Shown: in pieces, positions 46,417 through 56,392 of the stretch
Position numbering within the stretch: the first letter of the stretch is position 1
Layout of the letters: the number at the start of each line of letters is the position of its first letter
Source: Pedobacter aquatilis
Lineage (GTDB): Bacteria > Bacteroidota > Bacteroidia > Sphingobacteriales > Sphingobacteriaceae
NCBI RefSeq assembly: GCF_030409415.1
Contig: NZ_JAUFPW010000012.1
Location: 618,915-682,914, forward strand
Direction: 5' to 3'
DNA: 64,000 bases
Translations under genes and position numbers: made by a program
Notes under the pieces: generated by a model
Database searches by the model: none
What the model was told of the DNA's origin: nothing
What the model saw: only the letters and a program-made list of their open reading frames with translations

Positions 46417-48339
46417 ATGAAACGATTAAAATTATTTCTGCTGCTATGTTTTATGGTAAAATTGGCAGGCGCTCAATCCGTTAAATTTTCAGAGGAACAA
46501 CCTGTAGCAGGCGCAACGGTTAAATTTACTTATGACCCGAAGGGTACAAGTTTGCAAAACTTGAGTGATGTTAAATGCGTCGTATTTAATTTCTTTTCAA
46601 CAACTAATCCGAAGAGTGCAAAAATTGATTTAGTTAAAGAAGGAGAGGTTTACAAAGGTGAGTTTAAAACCACAGACAGTACAACGTTAGCGGCTTTGGC
46701 TTTTTCTGTTGATGAACAAAAAGATGAATCGGCAAAAGGTTATATGTTGGCATTTAGTAAGGATGGGAAAATTGCTGCTGAATCTTATATCAATCGGGCA
46801 TTTCTATATGGTTTAGCTGGGAAATTCTATTTGGGTATGCCTTTGGATTATGAAAAAAGTGCTGCATTATATAAACAGGCTTTTACGATCAAACCCAGCT
46901 TAATTAATACTAATCGCTATTCCTACCTTTCGATAGAGTATAAAGCAAATAAAGAAGAAGGCATCAAATTAGTAGAACAAAGTATAAAAAATACATCGAA
47001 ATTAAAGGAAGTGAAAGAAAACGACCTGGAGTTTATGTTAAATGCATACTTGTTAATAAAGAAAAAAGCACAGGCCGATTCTGTTAAAGCAATTATCTTA
47101 AAGAAATTTCCGGTTGGAAATTATGCATACGGCCAAGAAATGAACGCTTTGTATTCAGAAAAAGATGCGGTTGTTTTGGAACAAAAAGCAAATCATTTGA
47201 TTTCTAAATTTAAGCTGGATAAAAGCAAAAAGGCAGACGCGGGCAAATTAAATTCAATTAATGGATTGGTTGCAGAATCTTTCGCAAAGGCTAATAATGA
47301 TGCGAAGTTTGAATTATATGCTAACAAAGTTGATGCGAAAACTACTCGTGCTGGTTTGTACAATCAATTCGCCTGGCCTTTGGCAGAGAAAAATGAAAAC
47401 GTTGCATTTGCTACAAAAATCTCTAAGCAATCGCTTGAACTAATTGAATCAGCTAAGAATGATGAAAAGCCAAGCTACTATCAAACTCAGGAAGATTACA
47501 CTAAAGCATTAGACCAAAGCTGGGGCATGTATGCAGATACTTATGCTTTACTTCTTTTTCACGACAAAAAATTTAAGGAAGCTTTAGAAACACAAGAAAA
47601 AGCAATCTCATTTTATAAAGTAATTCCTCCTGATGTAAGCACACGTTATGTTACTTACTTAATTAAAAACGGACAAAACGAAAAGGCATTTACCGAAGCT
47701 GAGAAATTGATTAAGGAAGGAAAAGCCTCTGATTCCTTAAAGAATGATTTTAAAACTTTGTATGCTAGTCTCAAAAAAGAAGGTACTTACGAAACATTTA
47801 TGGCAGGTTTAGAAAAAGAGGCAATTGCAAAAGCTAAAGCTGAATGGACTAAGAAAATGATTAACATTCCTGCTCCAACATTTTCTTTGGCAAATTTAAA
47901 AGGGGAAAAAGTTAGCCTCGCTAACTTAAAAGGAAAGATTATAGTTCTGGACTATTGGGCAACATGGTGTGGTCCATGTGTGGCATCTTTTCCAGGTATG
48001 CAAAAAGCTATGGCCAAGTATGCTAATAATCCTAATGTGGTATTTTTATATGTGAATACATGGCAAAATGAAGAAAATAGAGAAAAGGTTGTTACTGATT
48101 TTATTGCCGAGAAAAAACTAAACTTCAACGTTTTGTACGATACTAAAAACGTCAAAGACCCATCGAAATTTGATATCGTAAGCGCTTATAAAGTTGATGG
48201 AATTCCGACAAAGTTTGTAATTGATGGAGAAGGGAATATCAGGTTTAAAGCTGTAGGTTTTTCAGGCTCTGATGATGGTGTAGTAAAAGAAATTGATTCG
48301 ATGATCGGTTTGCTTACTGCTAAAGAAGCCAGCAAATAA
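46417..48339 (+). CDS. TlpA-like thioredoxin-fold protein with large N-terminal domain
   Basis: A 640-aa periplasmic or surface protein. The chosen ATG at 46417 gives the signal peptide MKRLKLFLLLCFMVKLAGAQ; the earlier in-frame start is rejected. The middle (about 100-480) has TPR-like helical repeats (AALYKQAFTIKPSLINTNRY). The C-terminal 160 residues are a TlpA/ResA-type domain with WATWCGPC (Cys518 and Cys521) and VDGIPTKFVIDGEG, which carries the cis-proline. It should reduce or exchange disulfides outside the cytoplasm; partner unknown. Such large TlpA fusions are frequent in Bacteroidota. Confidence 0.88.
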   Translation: MKRLKLFLLLCFMVKLAGAQSVKFSEEQPVAGATVKFTYDPKGTSLQNLSDVKCVVFNFFSTTNPKSAKIDLVKEGEVYKGEFKTTDSTTLAALAFSVDEQKDESAKGYMLAFSKDGKIAAESYINRAFLYGLAGKFYLGMPLDYEKSAALYKQAFTIKPSLINTNRYSYLSIEYKANKEEGIKLVEQSIKNTSKLKEVKENDLEFMLNAYLLIKKKAQADSVKAIILKKFPVGNYAYGQEMNALYSEKDAVVLEQKANHLISKFKLDKSKKADAGKLNSINGLVAESFAKANNDAKFELYANKVDAKTTRAGLYNQFAWPLAEKNENVAFATKISKQSLELIESAKNDEKPSYYQTQEDYTKALDQSWGMYADTYALLLFHDKKFKEALETQEKAISFYKVIPPDVSTRYVTYLIKNGQNEKAFTEAEKLIKEGKASDSLKNDFKTLYASLKKEGTYETFMAGLEKEAIAKAKAEWTKKMINIPAPTFSLANLKGEKVSLANLKGKIIVLDYWATWCGPCVASFPGMQKAMAKYANNPNVVFLYVNTWQNEENREKVVTDFIAEKKLNFNVLYDTKNVKDPSKFDIVSAYKVDGIPTKFVIDGEGNIRFKAVGFSGSDDGVVKEIDSMIGLLTAKEASK

Positions 48340-48373
48340 AAGTATAGGTTAAAATTACAATATTTTAAATGCT

Positions 48374-48442
48374 TGTCACGTTGAGCTTGTCGAAACGCCT
48401 TAAATTTTTAAGTTTAAGTCCTTCGACAAGCTCAGGATGACA
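48374..48442. repeat. Intergenic hairpin element with TGAGCTTGTCGAA
   Basis: TGAGCTTGTCGAA (48382-48394) is perfectly complementary to TTCGACAAGCTCA (48422-48434). Outside it TGTCA pairs with TGACA and inside CTTAAA with TTTAAG, giving one long hairpin of 69 bases. It lies between convergent genes and may also terminate transcription. The word GTCATCCTGAGC on its minus strand is characteristic of dispersed Bacteroidota repeats. Confidence 0.75.
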
Positions 48443-48463
48443 GGTTGCAAAAGTCGATTTCTA

Positions 48464-48946
48464 TTAATAATCTATTCGCATCGGCGACTGTTCCCAAAGT
48501 TTAAAAGCTTCCATTGCCTCATCACGCATTAATTGCAAAATGGGTAAACTTCTTTTGTTCATCTCTTTTTCCAGTTCCTCATAAATAAACTTATCGCTGA
48601 AGCCAATGTTCTCAGCATCAACCTTAGTGTTTGCATAGTAAATCGTATCAATTTTAGCCCAGTAAATTGCACCTAAACACATTGGACAAGGTTCGCAGCT
48701 CGTGTAAATTACACAACCGCTTAAATCAAAAGTGTTTAATTTTGTGCAGGCCAATCTAATTGCCGAAACTTCTGCGTGTGCGGTTGGGTCGTTTGTAGAT
48801 GTAACTTTATTACCAGATGCCGCTACAACTTCTCCATCTTTAACTACAACTGCGCCAAATGGGCCACCAATATTTTCAGTAACATTTTTAGCCGAAAGTG
48901 TAATGGCTAAGCGCATAAACTCGGCATGTTTTTCTAAATTTTCCAT
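48464..48946 (-). CDS. guaD: Guanine deaminase
   Basis: A 160-aa zinc deaminase of the cytidine deaminase fold, converting guanine to xanthine. Zinc ligand and general acid are in HAEVSAIR (His57, Glu59) and the two cysteines in CEPCPMCLG (Cys87, Cys90). IGGPFGAVVVKDG and NDPTAHAEV, the whole AIYWAK segment and the C-terminal FIYEELEKE resemble Bacillus GuaD closely, favouring guanine over tRNA adenosine (TadA) as substrate. Single gene, no purine operon nearby. Confidence 0.9.
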   Translation of the reverse strand: MENLEKHAEFMRLAITLSAKNVTENIGGPFGAVVVKDGEVVAASGNKVTSTNDPTAHAEVSAIRLACTKLNTFDLSGCVIYTSCEPCPMCLGAIYWAKIDTIYYANTKVDAENIGFSDKFIYEELEKEMNKRSLPILQLMRDEAMEAFKLWEQSPMRIDY

Positions 48947-48958
48947 CGTTAATTTTAA

Positions 48959-48992
48959 GCAAAAAAAATGCCCCGATTAACTCAGGGCATTT
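48959..48992 (-). terminator. Terminator for the OmpH-like gene
   Basis: AAATGCCC with GGGCATTT around an 11-base loop. On the minus strand it is followed by a T run; it lies just past the stop codon at 49014. Confidence 0.85.
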
Positions 48993-49013
48993 ACAATTTA
49001 AATATTTTAAAAA

Positions 49014-49613
49014 TTATTTTTTAGAATAATCTGCATTTAAGCCTTTAATAACTTCAGCAGTTACATCTAAGCTTTCATCGGCAAATAAAATAGCGCTGTT
49101 ACCTTTAGAGTAAGTCAAAACCATTTTATAACCTTTTTCTTTTGCGTAAATTTTTAAGTAAGCCGCAACTTTATCATAAAGTTTTTCGTTTTCTACAGCT
49201 TGCTCATTTTGTAAAGCACCACCAGCATTTTGTTGGTAAGTTTGCAATTCTTGTTGTTTACGAGCTAAACGTTCTTCTGTAGATTTACGTTGGTCGGCAG
49301 ATAAAGTTTGAGCCGATTGTTGGTATTGCGTAACCTCTCTTTGAAAAGCCTGACCTTTAGCTTGCATATCTGCTTGGGCATTTTTGCTTTTACCTTCAAA
49401 TTTTACTTTAAGGTCTTTAAAATAATCGTATTTTGTTAATAAAGAATCAGAGTTAACATATACAATTTTCTCGTCTGCAGTTGCTACAGTAGCTGTACTA
49501 TCTGTTTTTTTAGTTTCAGTTGTTTTGGTGTCTTTGTTTTGGCATGCAGAAAAAGCTGTAATTAATGCTGCTGTTGCAAATAAACCAAAGGTTTTCAAGG
49601 TTCTTCTTTCCAT
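49014..49613 (-). CDS. OmpH/Skp-family lipoprotein
   Basis: A 199-aa OmpH/Skp-like protein. Skp is a periplasmic chaperone that holds unfolded outer membrane proteins in a jellyfish-shaped trimer. This one has a lipobox (AFSAC, Cys24), so it is probably a lipoprotein rather than soluble. A low-complexity Lys/Thr linker (about 27-47) is followed by EKIVYVNSDSLLTKYDYF, a long Gln-rich coiled coil (about 70-150), and EKGYKMVLTYSKGNSAILFA near the end. It has its own promoter and terminator. Confidence 0.87.
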   Translation of the reverse strand: MERRTLKTFGLFATAALITAFSACQNKDTKTTETKKTDSTATVATADEKIVYVNSDSLLTKYDYFKDLKVKFEGKSKNAQADMQAKGQAFQREVTQYQQSAQTLSADQRKSTEERLARKQQELQTYQQNAGGALQNEQAVENEKLYDKVAAYLKIYAKEKGYKMVLTYSKGNSAILFADESLDVTAEVIKGLNADYSKK

Positions 49614-49633
49614 TATTGTTTAATAAATTTTAG

Positions 49634-49664
49634 CAAACTTATATAAATTAGTTTTTATATGCAA
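49634..49664 (-). promoter_or_regulatory. Promoter of the OmpH-like gene
   Basis: On the minus strand TTG (49662-49664), a 20-base spacer and TAAGTTTG (49634-49641) match the Bacteroidota consensus with ideal spacing, 21 bases before the start codon. Confidence 0.7.
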
Positions 49665-49672
49665 TTTAAGAG

Positions 49673-49681
49673 TTATGCACA
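49673..49681 (+). promoter_or_regulatory. DnaA box, TTATGCACA
   Basis: Matches the relaxed consensus TTWTNCACA. One of two such boxes in the gyrB upstream region. Confidence 0.35.
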
Positions 49682-49749
49682 ACTATATTAAAACGTTAAG
49701 CATTAAAAAATATTTGAAAAGCAATTGCAGTAATTCTATTTAACAGTTT

Positions 49750-49980
49750 GCGCCCGCTAATCGCTACAATCTTTTTGTTTAGCTTCAGCAGCACAGTATT
49801 TTCATTTCTTTACCAACAAAAAGTATTTCCGCTCATATCGGGTTTAGGTGGCAAAAGTAGCATTTCAATTGGCGGTTGCAGGATGCTGATAGACCAAAAG
49901 AACTACAGTTTTTGAAGATTAAACCCGATTGAAATGGAAAGCCCCCGATTTTCTCGGGGCTTGTAATAAAAAGCGGGACG
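49750..49980. other. Foldable intergenic element of about 230 bases, possible structured RNA or repeat
   Basis: This part of the 515-base gene-free stretch (49614-50128) contains many complementary segments. CCCGCT (49753) can pair with AGCGGG (49972), closing the element. CTTTTTGTT (49771) pairs with AACAAAAAG (49815). ATCGGGTTTA (49837) pairs with TAAACCCGAT (49920), and CATTTCAAT (49861) with ATTGAAATG (49928); the last two overlap and cross, so they are alternatives or a pseudoknot. AAGCCCC and TCGGGGCTT form a GC-rich hairpin at 49939-49962. Orientation and function are unknown. It has the look of intergenic elements I have seen in Bacteroidota. Confidence 0.55.
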
Positions 49981-50062
49981 AACATTAATCTGATTTACAG
50001 GTTTTGCTTTTCAAAATCTCTGTCTAAACCTTGCAGAAGGCATTTTTTTTACGGTTTAAAAC

Positions 50063-50071
50063 TTATCCACA
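50063..50071 (+). promoter_or_regulatory. DnaA box upstream of gyrB, TTATCCACA
   Basis: A perfect match to the strong 9-bp DnaA box, 27 bases before the gyrB -7 element. Confidence 0.5.
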
Positions 50072-50097
50072 TATTAGTTAAAGTGCCGAAATTTCCG

Positions 50098-50105
50098 TAT
50101 TTTTG
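50098..50105 (+). promoter_or_regulatory. gyrB promoter -7 element
   Basis: TATTTTTG matches TANNTTTG, 23 bases before the gyrB start codon. The -33 position reads TTAG, not TTG. Confidence 0.55.
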
Positions 50106-50125
50106 AGGATTATAGTTTTAAATAA

Positions 50126-52087
<1,962 letters not shown>

Positions 52088-52090
52088 TTT

Positions 52091-52157
52091 GAGTTAAAAG
52101 CTTAAACATAAATTCAATAAAAAACCTCTTCGAGAATTAACTTGAAGAGGTTTTTTT
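52091..52157 (+). repeat. Left copy of a 67-base repeat bracketing the PadR module
   Basis: Reads GAGTTAAAAGCTTAAACATA and continues into the gyrB terminator. It aligns with the copy at 53234-53300: shared GTTAAA, AATCAATAAAAAA-like and CCTCTTCGAG...ACTTGAAGAGG segments with small gaps. Confidence 0.65.
52121..52157 (+). terminator. Terminator after gyrB
   Basis: AACCTCTTC with GAAGAGGTT, 12-base loop, then a T run. Its stem is the same as that of the terminator at 53265. Confidence 0.9.
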
Positions 52158-52222
52158 GCTTGAATATGTTAAATGTTATATATATAATTTTCTTATGCAT
52201 GTAATTTTTATTACATTTGACT

Positions 52223-52561
52223 ATGGCGATTAATAACGAATTGTTTAAAGGTACTTTGCAAACCATTATTTTAAATCTTTTATCGGAAAATGAAAGAATG
52301 TATGGTTATGAAATTACTCAAAAAGTAAAAAATATTACCCAAGGGGAATTATTACTTAAAGAAGGTGCCTTGTATCCGGCATTACATAAATTAGAAGCAG
52401 AGGGGTTTTTGGAAACTTCAACCGAAATTGTTGATAATAGGGTACGTAAATATTATTCGTTATCAAAAGACGGAGAAAAAGAAGTGATTAATAAACTTCA
52501 GGAAGCAAAAGACTTTATTAGCCATTTACAATTATTATTGAACCTTAAACCAAGCTTTTAA
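52223..52561 (+). CDS. PadR-family transcriptional regulator
   Basis: A 112-aa PadR-family repressor. The winged helix has LQTIILNLLSENERMYGYEI and TQKVKNITQGELLLKEGALY, then PALHKLEAEGFLETS and a short C-terminal dimerisation helix. The ATG at 52223 gives MAINNELFKG; a TTG two codons upstream is less likely. It ends TAATG, sharing one base with the start of the next gene, so the two are coupled. PadR proteins of this small type usually control their own operon and the membrane protein beside them. Confidence 0.9.
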   Translation: MAINNELFKGTLQTIILNLLSENERMYGYEITQKVKNITQGELLLKEGALYPALHKLEAEGFLETSTEIVDNRVRKYYSLSKDGEKEVINKLQEAKDFISHLQLLLNLKPSF

Positions 52562-53223
52562 TGAAATTAAATGTAGCGGAAAAGCAAGTCTTGCGGGATT
52601 ATATTTTCAATGAACCAAAATATAGGGAAACTTATAATGAGTTATATGATCATTTAATAAATGCATTATCTGATAGTGATGAGCTATTTAGTATTGAACT
52701 TGTGGCAAAAATTATCAACGAAGATTTTGGAGGTTTTATTAATATCAGAAATAGAGAGGAAGCATATCAAAAACAACTGCATAAAAAATATATAATTGAT
52801 TTTAGGAAGGAAATGCTACAAACTTTAGGCTGGTCTGATTTTTTCAAAAACATATCAATTTTAGGTTTATGCTTCTGTATTTATTATGGCAGTAAAACTC
52901 AAGTGTTTAACATAAAACCAATGATAATTGGTTCGATGATTCCACTTATATTAATTGCGCTGTTTGGTTTTTTTAGGATATTTACACAAAGAATTAAGTA
53001 TTCCAAATACTCTATAGTGGATAATTATGTAGGCAATATCTCTACACTCGGAACAATAGTTTTAAATGTTTTTTTATTTAATATAATATCCAAAGAAAGG
53101 ATTTTCGATGTAAGTAATGATTTAAAACTTATTGCCACTTTAGTTTTGTTTTTTTTGAGTAGCATTTATATAAGAAGCTTTATCAAATTTTATAATAAAA
53201 AAATTAAAGTTTTAACCGCTTAG
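52561..53223 (+). CDS. Four-helix membrane protein coupled to PadR
   Basis: A 220-aa membrane protein of unknown function. The first 95 residues are soluble and helical (KQVLRDYIFNEPKYRETYNE, then LYDHLINALSDSD). Four membrane helices follow, at about residues 98-115, 121-145, 158-175 and 187-207. An N-terminal soluble domain followed by a small membrane domain is a recurrent partner of PadR regulators, and its start codon overlaps the padR stop. An accessory role in stress or export control is inference. Confidence 0.72.
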   Translation: MKLNVAEKQVLRDYIFNEPKYRETYNELYDHLINALSDSDELFSIELVAKIINEDFGGFINIRNREEAYQKQLHKKYIIDFRKEMLQTLGWSDFFKNISILGLCFCIYYGSKTQVFNIKPMIIGSMIPLILIALFGFFRIFTQRIKYSKYSIVDNYVGNISTLGTIVLNVFLFNIISKERIFDVSNDLKLIATLVLFFLSSIYIRSFIKFYNKKIKVLTA

Positions 53224-53233
53224 CACAAATATT

Positions 53234-53300
53234 GTGTTAAAGGCTAAAACTGAAATCAATAAAAAAAACCTCTTCGAGTTTAAAACTTGAAGAGGTTTTT
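53234..53300 (+). repeat. Right copy of the 67-base repeat bracketing the PadR module
   Basis: Aligns with 52091-52157 and contains the second terminator. The two copies enclose exactly the two-gene PadR module. Confidence 0.65.
53265..53300 (+). terminator. Terminator after the PadR module
   Basis: AAAACCTCTTC with GAAGAGGTTTT and T run; same stem as the gyrB terminator. Confidence 0.9.
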
Positions 53301-53426
53301 ATGTTTAGAATCGATAATTATAAAGTCAATTATCAAACTTTGCCTAAACTTACTTCTATCCAGAACCAAAGTTATCGGCTTAACTAACCATCCCAAATTA
53401 TGAGATGAAACTAAAAACTATCTTAA

Positions 53427-54353
53427 TTACAAGATATAGTACGAGCCTACAGGGGCAAGTTCTGTTTGAGGTTTATCCTCATATATTTTATTATCATCCA
53501 ACATTTGTGATAAATCTCTTTCAATCGTTCTGCAAATTGTTGTGGTCGGTGTATCTGTTGGTTTATTCTCGAAAGGATCTTGCAAATGAACAGCCATTTT
53601 TTCTACCAATAGAAAGAAAGCAGCGATTGCAACGACTAATGGAACTTCCATATATCCAAAATATTCTATTAATCCAAACGGTAATAAAACGATAAACAAA
53701 TGGATAGACATACTGATATATTTACTGTAAGTTACCGGGAAAACCGTGTTTTTAATTCTTTCAGAGCCCCCCATATGATTACATAATGCGGTGATGGTTT
53801 TATCAATCTCTATTTGCTGGTATTTATTAATCCAACCTTCTTGTAAGGCTCTTTTTAAATCCATACCGTGCAATTCTAATAGAGTGACCGTAACATTTTT
53901 ACGCTTCTTTATAAAATCCATCTCTTCTGGCGATAAATACTGTTCTAAGCCTTTTCGCGGATTGAACCCTCTTAGTGACTGGCTGAGTGCATAACACCAG
54001 GCAATTTGTCTTTTAATAAAGCGTTCTTTAAACTTTTCTATATCATCCTGACCATAGGGATTTTCTACAAAAGATAATATCTGACGGGAAATGGACCTTG
54101 AGTCGTTAACAATAGCCCCCCAAAGAATTCTTGCCTCCCACCATCTATCGTAAGCCTGGTTGGATCTAAATGCAAGTAAAAGTGAAATTACCGTACCTAA
54201 AAGGGCGGGTACTGCTACAGGAATTGAGATGCGTGTAATATGGAAATTTTGGTAAAGTATAACTATACCCACAGAGTAAGTTATAACGAAAAGCAGTTCT
54301 TTTTTTACCTTTCCAAATATATAGGTGAGCGGAATATTATTTCGTAACAGCAT
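53427..54353 (-). CDS. Bestrophin-family channel protein
   Basis: A 308-aa bestrophin (UPF0187) homologue, an ion channel of the inner membrane. Family motifs include IPVAVPALLGTVISLLLAFR, the NQAYDRWWEAR segment and SRSISRQILSF near the N-terminal helices, and a second pair of membrane helices (about 210-255). Bacterial members form pentamers, and Klebsiella bestrophin conducts sodium. It lies 27 bases downstream of a universal-stress-like gene on the same strand, suggesting one unit with it. Confidence 0.88.
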   Translation of the reverse strand: MLLRNNIPLTYIFGKVKKELLFVITYSVGIVILYQNFHITRISIPVAVPALLGTVISLLLAFRSNQAYDRWWEARILWGAIVNDSRSISRQILSFVENPYGQDDIEKFKERFIKRQIAWCYALSQSLRGFNPRKGLEQYLSPEEMDFIKKRKNVTVTLLELHGMDLKRALQEGWINKYQQIEIDKTITALCNHMGGSERIKNTVFPVTYSKYISMSIHLFIVLLPFGLIEYFGYMEVPLVVAIAAFFLLVEKMAVHLQDPFENKPTDTPTTTICRTIERDLSQMLDDNKIYEDKPQTELAPVGSYYIL

Positions 54354-54380
54354 AATGCACTGATTTAAATTCGTGAATGA

Positions 54381-54878
54381 TCAGGCAGTTGCCTCAATTA
54401 GTTCTTTTTCAGGTATTTTCGATTCGATTAAGTTCTCCGGAACCTGAATGTTATTTATGTCTAACTCTAATAAATTGCAACCCGAACGTTCTGTTAAAAA
54501 TTTTGGGTTAATGCTATATTTATTTATCGGACAAAAATTATAATCCTTTGGATAAGCAATAAAATCTACATCAAATGCTTCGATAAAATTTTTGAATGCG
54601 GCAACCGTGCTACCGTAAAAATATTCTACGCCAGTTGTAGCCACCTGATTTGGGAATTTTTCGCGGTACTGATTTATCGTTTGATAAAATTCATCACTTA
54701 CATTTTCATAATCGCGGCTGCGGCGACTCAGCATTAACATATCTGTGATAGAATCTGATAACTTAAAAGCATGCAGGAAAATTATATTTAGTTTCTCATT
54801 CGGTTCATTCTGAATAAGCGCATCGATAATTTTAGTGCTTTCTAAATTGAAATCTGTTGGTACTAATACTGTTTTCAT
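54381..54878 (-). CDS. Universal stress protein-like protein
   Basis: A 165-aa protein with a UspA-like N-terminal half: TVLVPTDFNLESTKIIDAL, then IIFLHAFKLSD. No ATP-binding GxxGxxxxG loop typical of ATP-binding Usp proteins is visible; the expected region reads DFIAYPKDYNFCPINKY. It is an atypical Usp-fold protein and may not bind ATP. It precedes the bestrophin gene. Confidence 0.62.
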   Translation of the reverse strand: MKTVLVPTDFNLESTKIIDALIQNEPNEKLNIIFLHAFKLSDSITDMLMLSRRSRDYENVSDEFYQTINQYREKFPNQVATTGVEYFYGSTVAAFKNFIEAFDVDFIAYPKDYNFCPINKYSINPKFLTERSGCNLLELDINNIQVPENLIESKIPEKELIEATA

Positions 54879-55039
54879 GGCTTTTCTTTTTAATTGATAA
54901 TTTTTATATTACAATTTTAAGCCAATGATATTACAGCCGAATAAGAGTGAGATTAAAACTAGATTAGAATTTTAAGATAGTTAAATCTTTAAGGAATGAA
55001 TTGCCGGTAGGAGGCGGATTTAATTGAAATGTCTGTCGG

Positions 55040-56392
55040 TTAAGCGTTTATAGGTATCATAACTTTTATTTCAGTACCAACGCCAACTTGAGATTTAATA
55101 CCAATGCTACCACGATGTAAACGAACAATATTTAAGGATAAAGGCAAACCTACACCATAGCCTTTAAACTCATTTGTATTCGAGGCACGATAAAAAGGTT
55201 CGAAAATATGTTGAATATCTGATTGAGGAATACCAATACCTCTATCGGTAACTGCGACAGAAACAATGTTTTGGTTAGATTCTATCAGAACAGTCACCAC
55301 ATTATTATTTGAATACTTGCAGGCATTACTAACAATATTCGAAATAGCGAGTTTTATCAAATTCTTTATCGATCTAATAACGAGTAGATTTTCATCTTCG
55401 GGCAGTTTACTTAAATCAACTTCAATTTTATTTTCAGGATGAACGAGATTTACCGCTTCAATAACTTCCCAAACTACTTCATCAATTCTAACTTGTTCCC
55501 AAGGTTGGTTCTTACCGTTAAAGCCAGATTGTGCTAAGCCAAGCAAACTGGTAAGGATATGTTCCAGCCTGTCTGCCTCGTCTTTAATTTTGGTTAAAGC
55601 TTTGTGCTGTTTTTCAGCGTCTTGTTTGGTATTTATTGCCAACTCAAGTTCACCACTAATAATGGTTAACGGTGTACGTAATTCATGCGAAGCATTACTA
55701 ATGAAATTATTTTGTGTTTCAAATGCTGTTTCTAACCGATTAAGCATATTGTTAAAAGTTTCTGCAAGTTGAGTCATCTCATCTTTGCCTTTCTTAACAT
55801 CAAGACGCATGTGTAAATTCTCTGCTTTCATATGCTTAACACTTTTAATAATGTTTCGCAGTGGCTGTAACATATAATTTGAGAATTTCCATCCTACAAC
55901 AAAGGATAAGAGAACGGATAAGAAAAATCCAATAATTAAAATCTTTTGCAAGTCTTTCAGTTCTCTAAAACCTACCGGATCATTTGCTGAAACAATTACA
56001 ATGTATCCACCAGAACTGTTTTTGAAAAATTTGCCAGCATAAAAATGATTTTCAGTTCTGTATCTGGCGGTTAAACCCGTGTTAATTCTTTTATAGAAAC
56101 TTTGCGGTAATTCCCTGTCTAATTTTTTTTCAGTTTTTCCGGCTTCGATAATGTATTCTTTTTCTGATGGCAACCTTTCTAGATATTGGTTACGCATTTT
56201 AGCATATACGCTATTATTATCGTCTTGATATAGTTTTATTTGTGCTGCGATATTAACCCTTGCTTCCAGGCGTTTGTAAAAATCCTCGAAAGCAAATTCA
56301 TTAGAGAAGTACCAAACAAAACCACTTAGCAGTGAAATAATCACAGCAGATAAGATTGCAAAGAGCAAAGTGATTTTTTTGGCGATAGACAT
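55040..56392 (-). CDS. Sensor histidine kinase
   Basis: A 450-aa membrane histidine kinase. Two membrane helices (about 7-29 and 150-168) frame a periplasmic sensor domain; a HAMP domain follows (about 170-222). The H box SHELRTP holds the phospho-acceptor His236. The ATPase domain has NIVSNACKYS and DRGIGIPQSD, with FEPFYRASN and GVGLPLSLNIVRLHRG. It overlaps its response regulator gene by one base. The stimulus is not known. Confidence 0.95.
   Translation of the reverse strand: MSIAKKITLLFAILSAVIISLLSGFVWYFSNEFAFEDFYKRLEARVNIAAQIKLYQDDNNSVYAKMRNQYLERLPSEKEYIIEAGKTEKKLDRELPQSFYKRINTGLTARYRTENHFYAGKFFKNSSGGYIVIVSANDPVGFRELKDLQKILIIGFFLSVLLSFVVGWKFSNYMLQPLRNIIKSVKHMKAENLHMRLDVKKGKDEMTQLAETFNNMLNRLETAFETQNNFISNASHELRTPLTIISGELELAINTKQDAEKQHKALTKIKDEADRLEHILTSLLGLAQSGFNGKNQPWEQVRIDEVVWEVIEAVNLVHPENKIEVDLSKLPEDENLLVIRSIKNLIKLAISNIVSNACKYSNNNVVTVLIESNQNIVSVAVTDRGIGIPQSDIQHIFEPFYRASNTNEFKGYGVGLPLSLNIVRLHRGSIGIKSQVGVGTEIKVMIPINA

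Noticed and set aside
49750..49980. tmRNA, SRP RNA or RNase P RNA
   Set aside because: None of the conserved core sequences of these RNAs was recognised on either strand.
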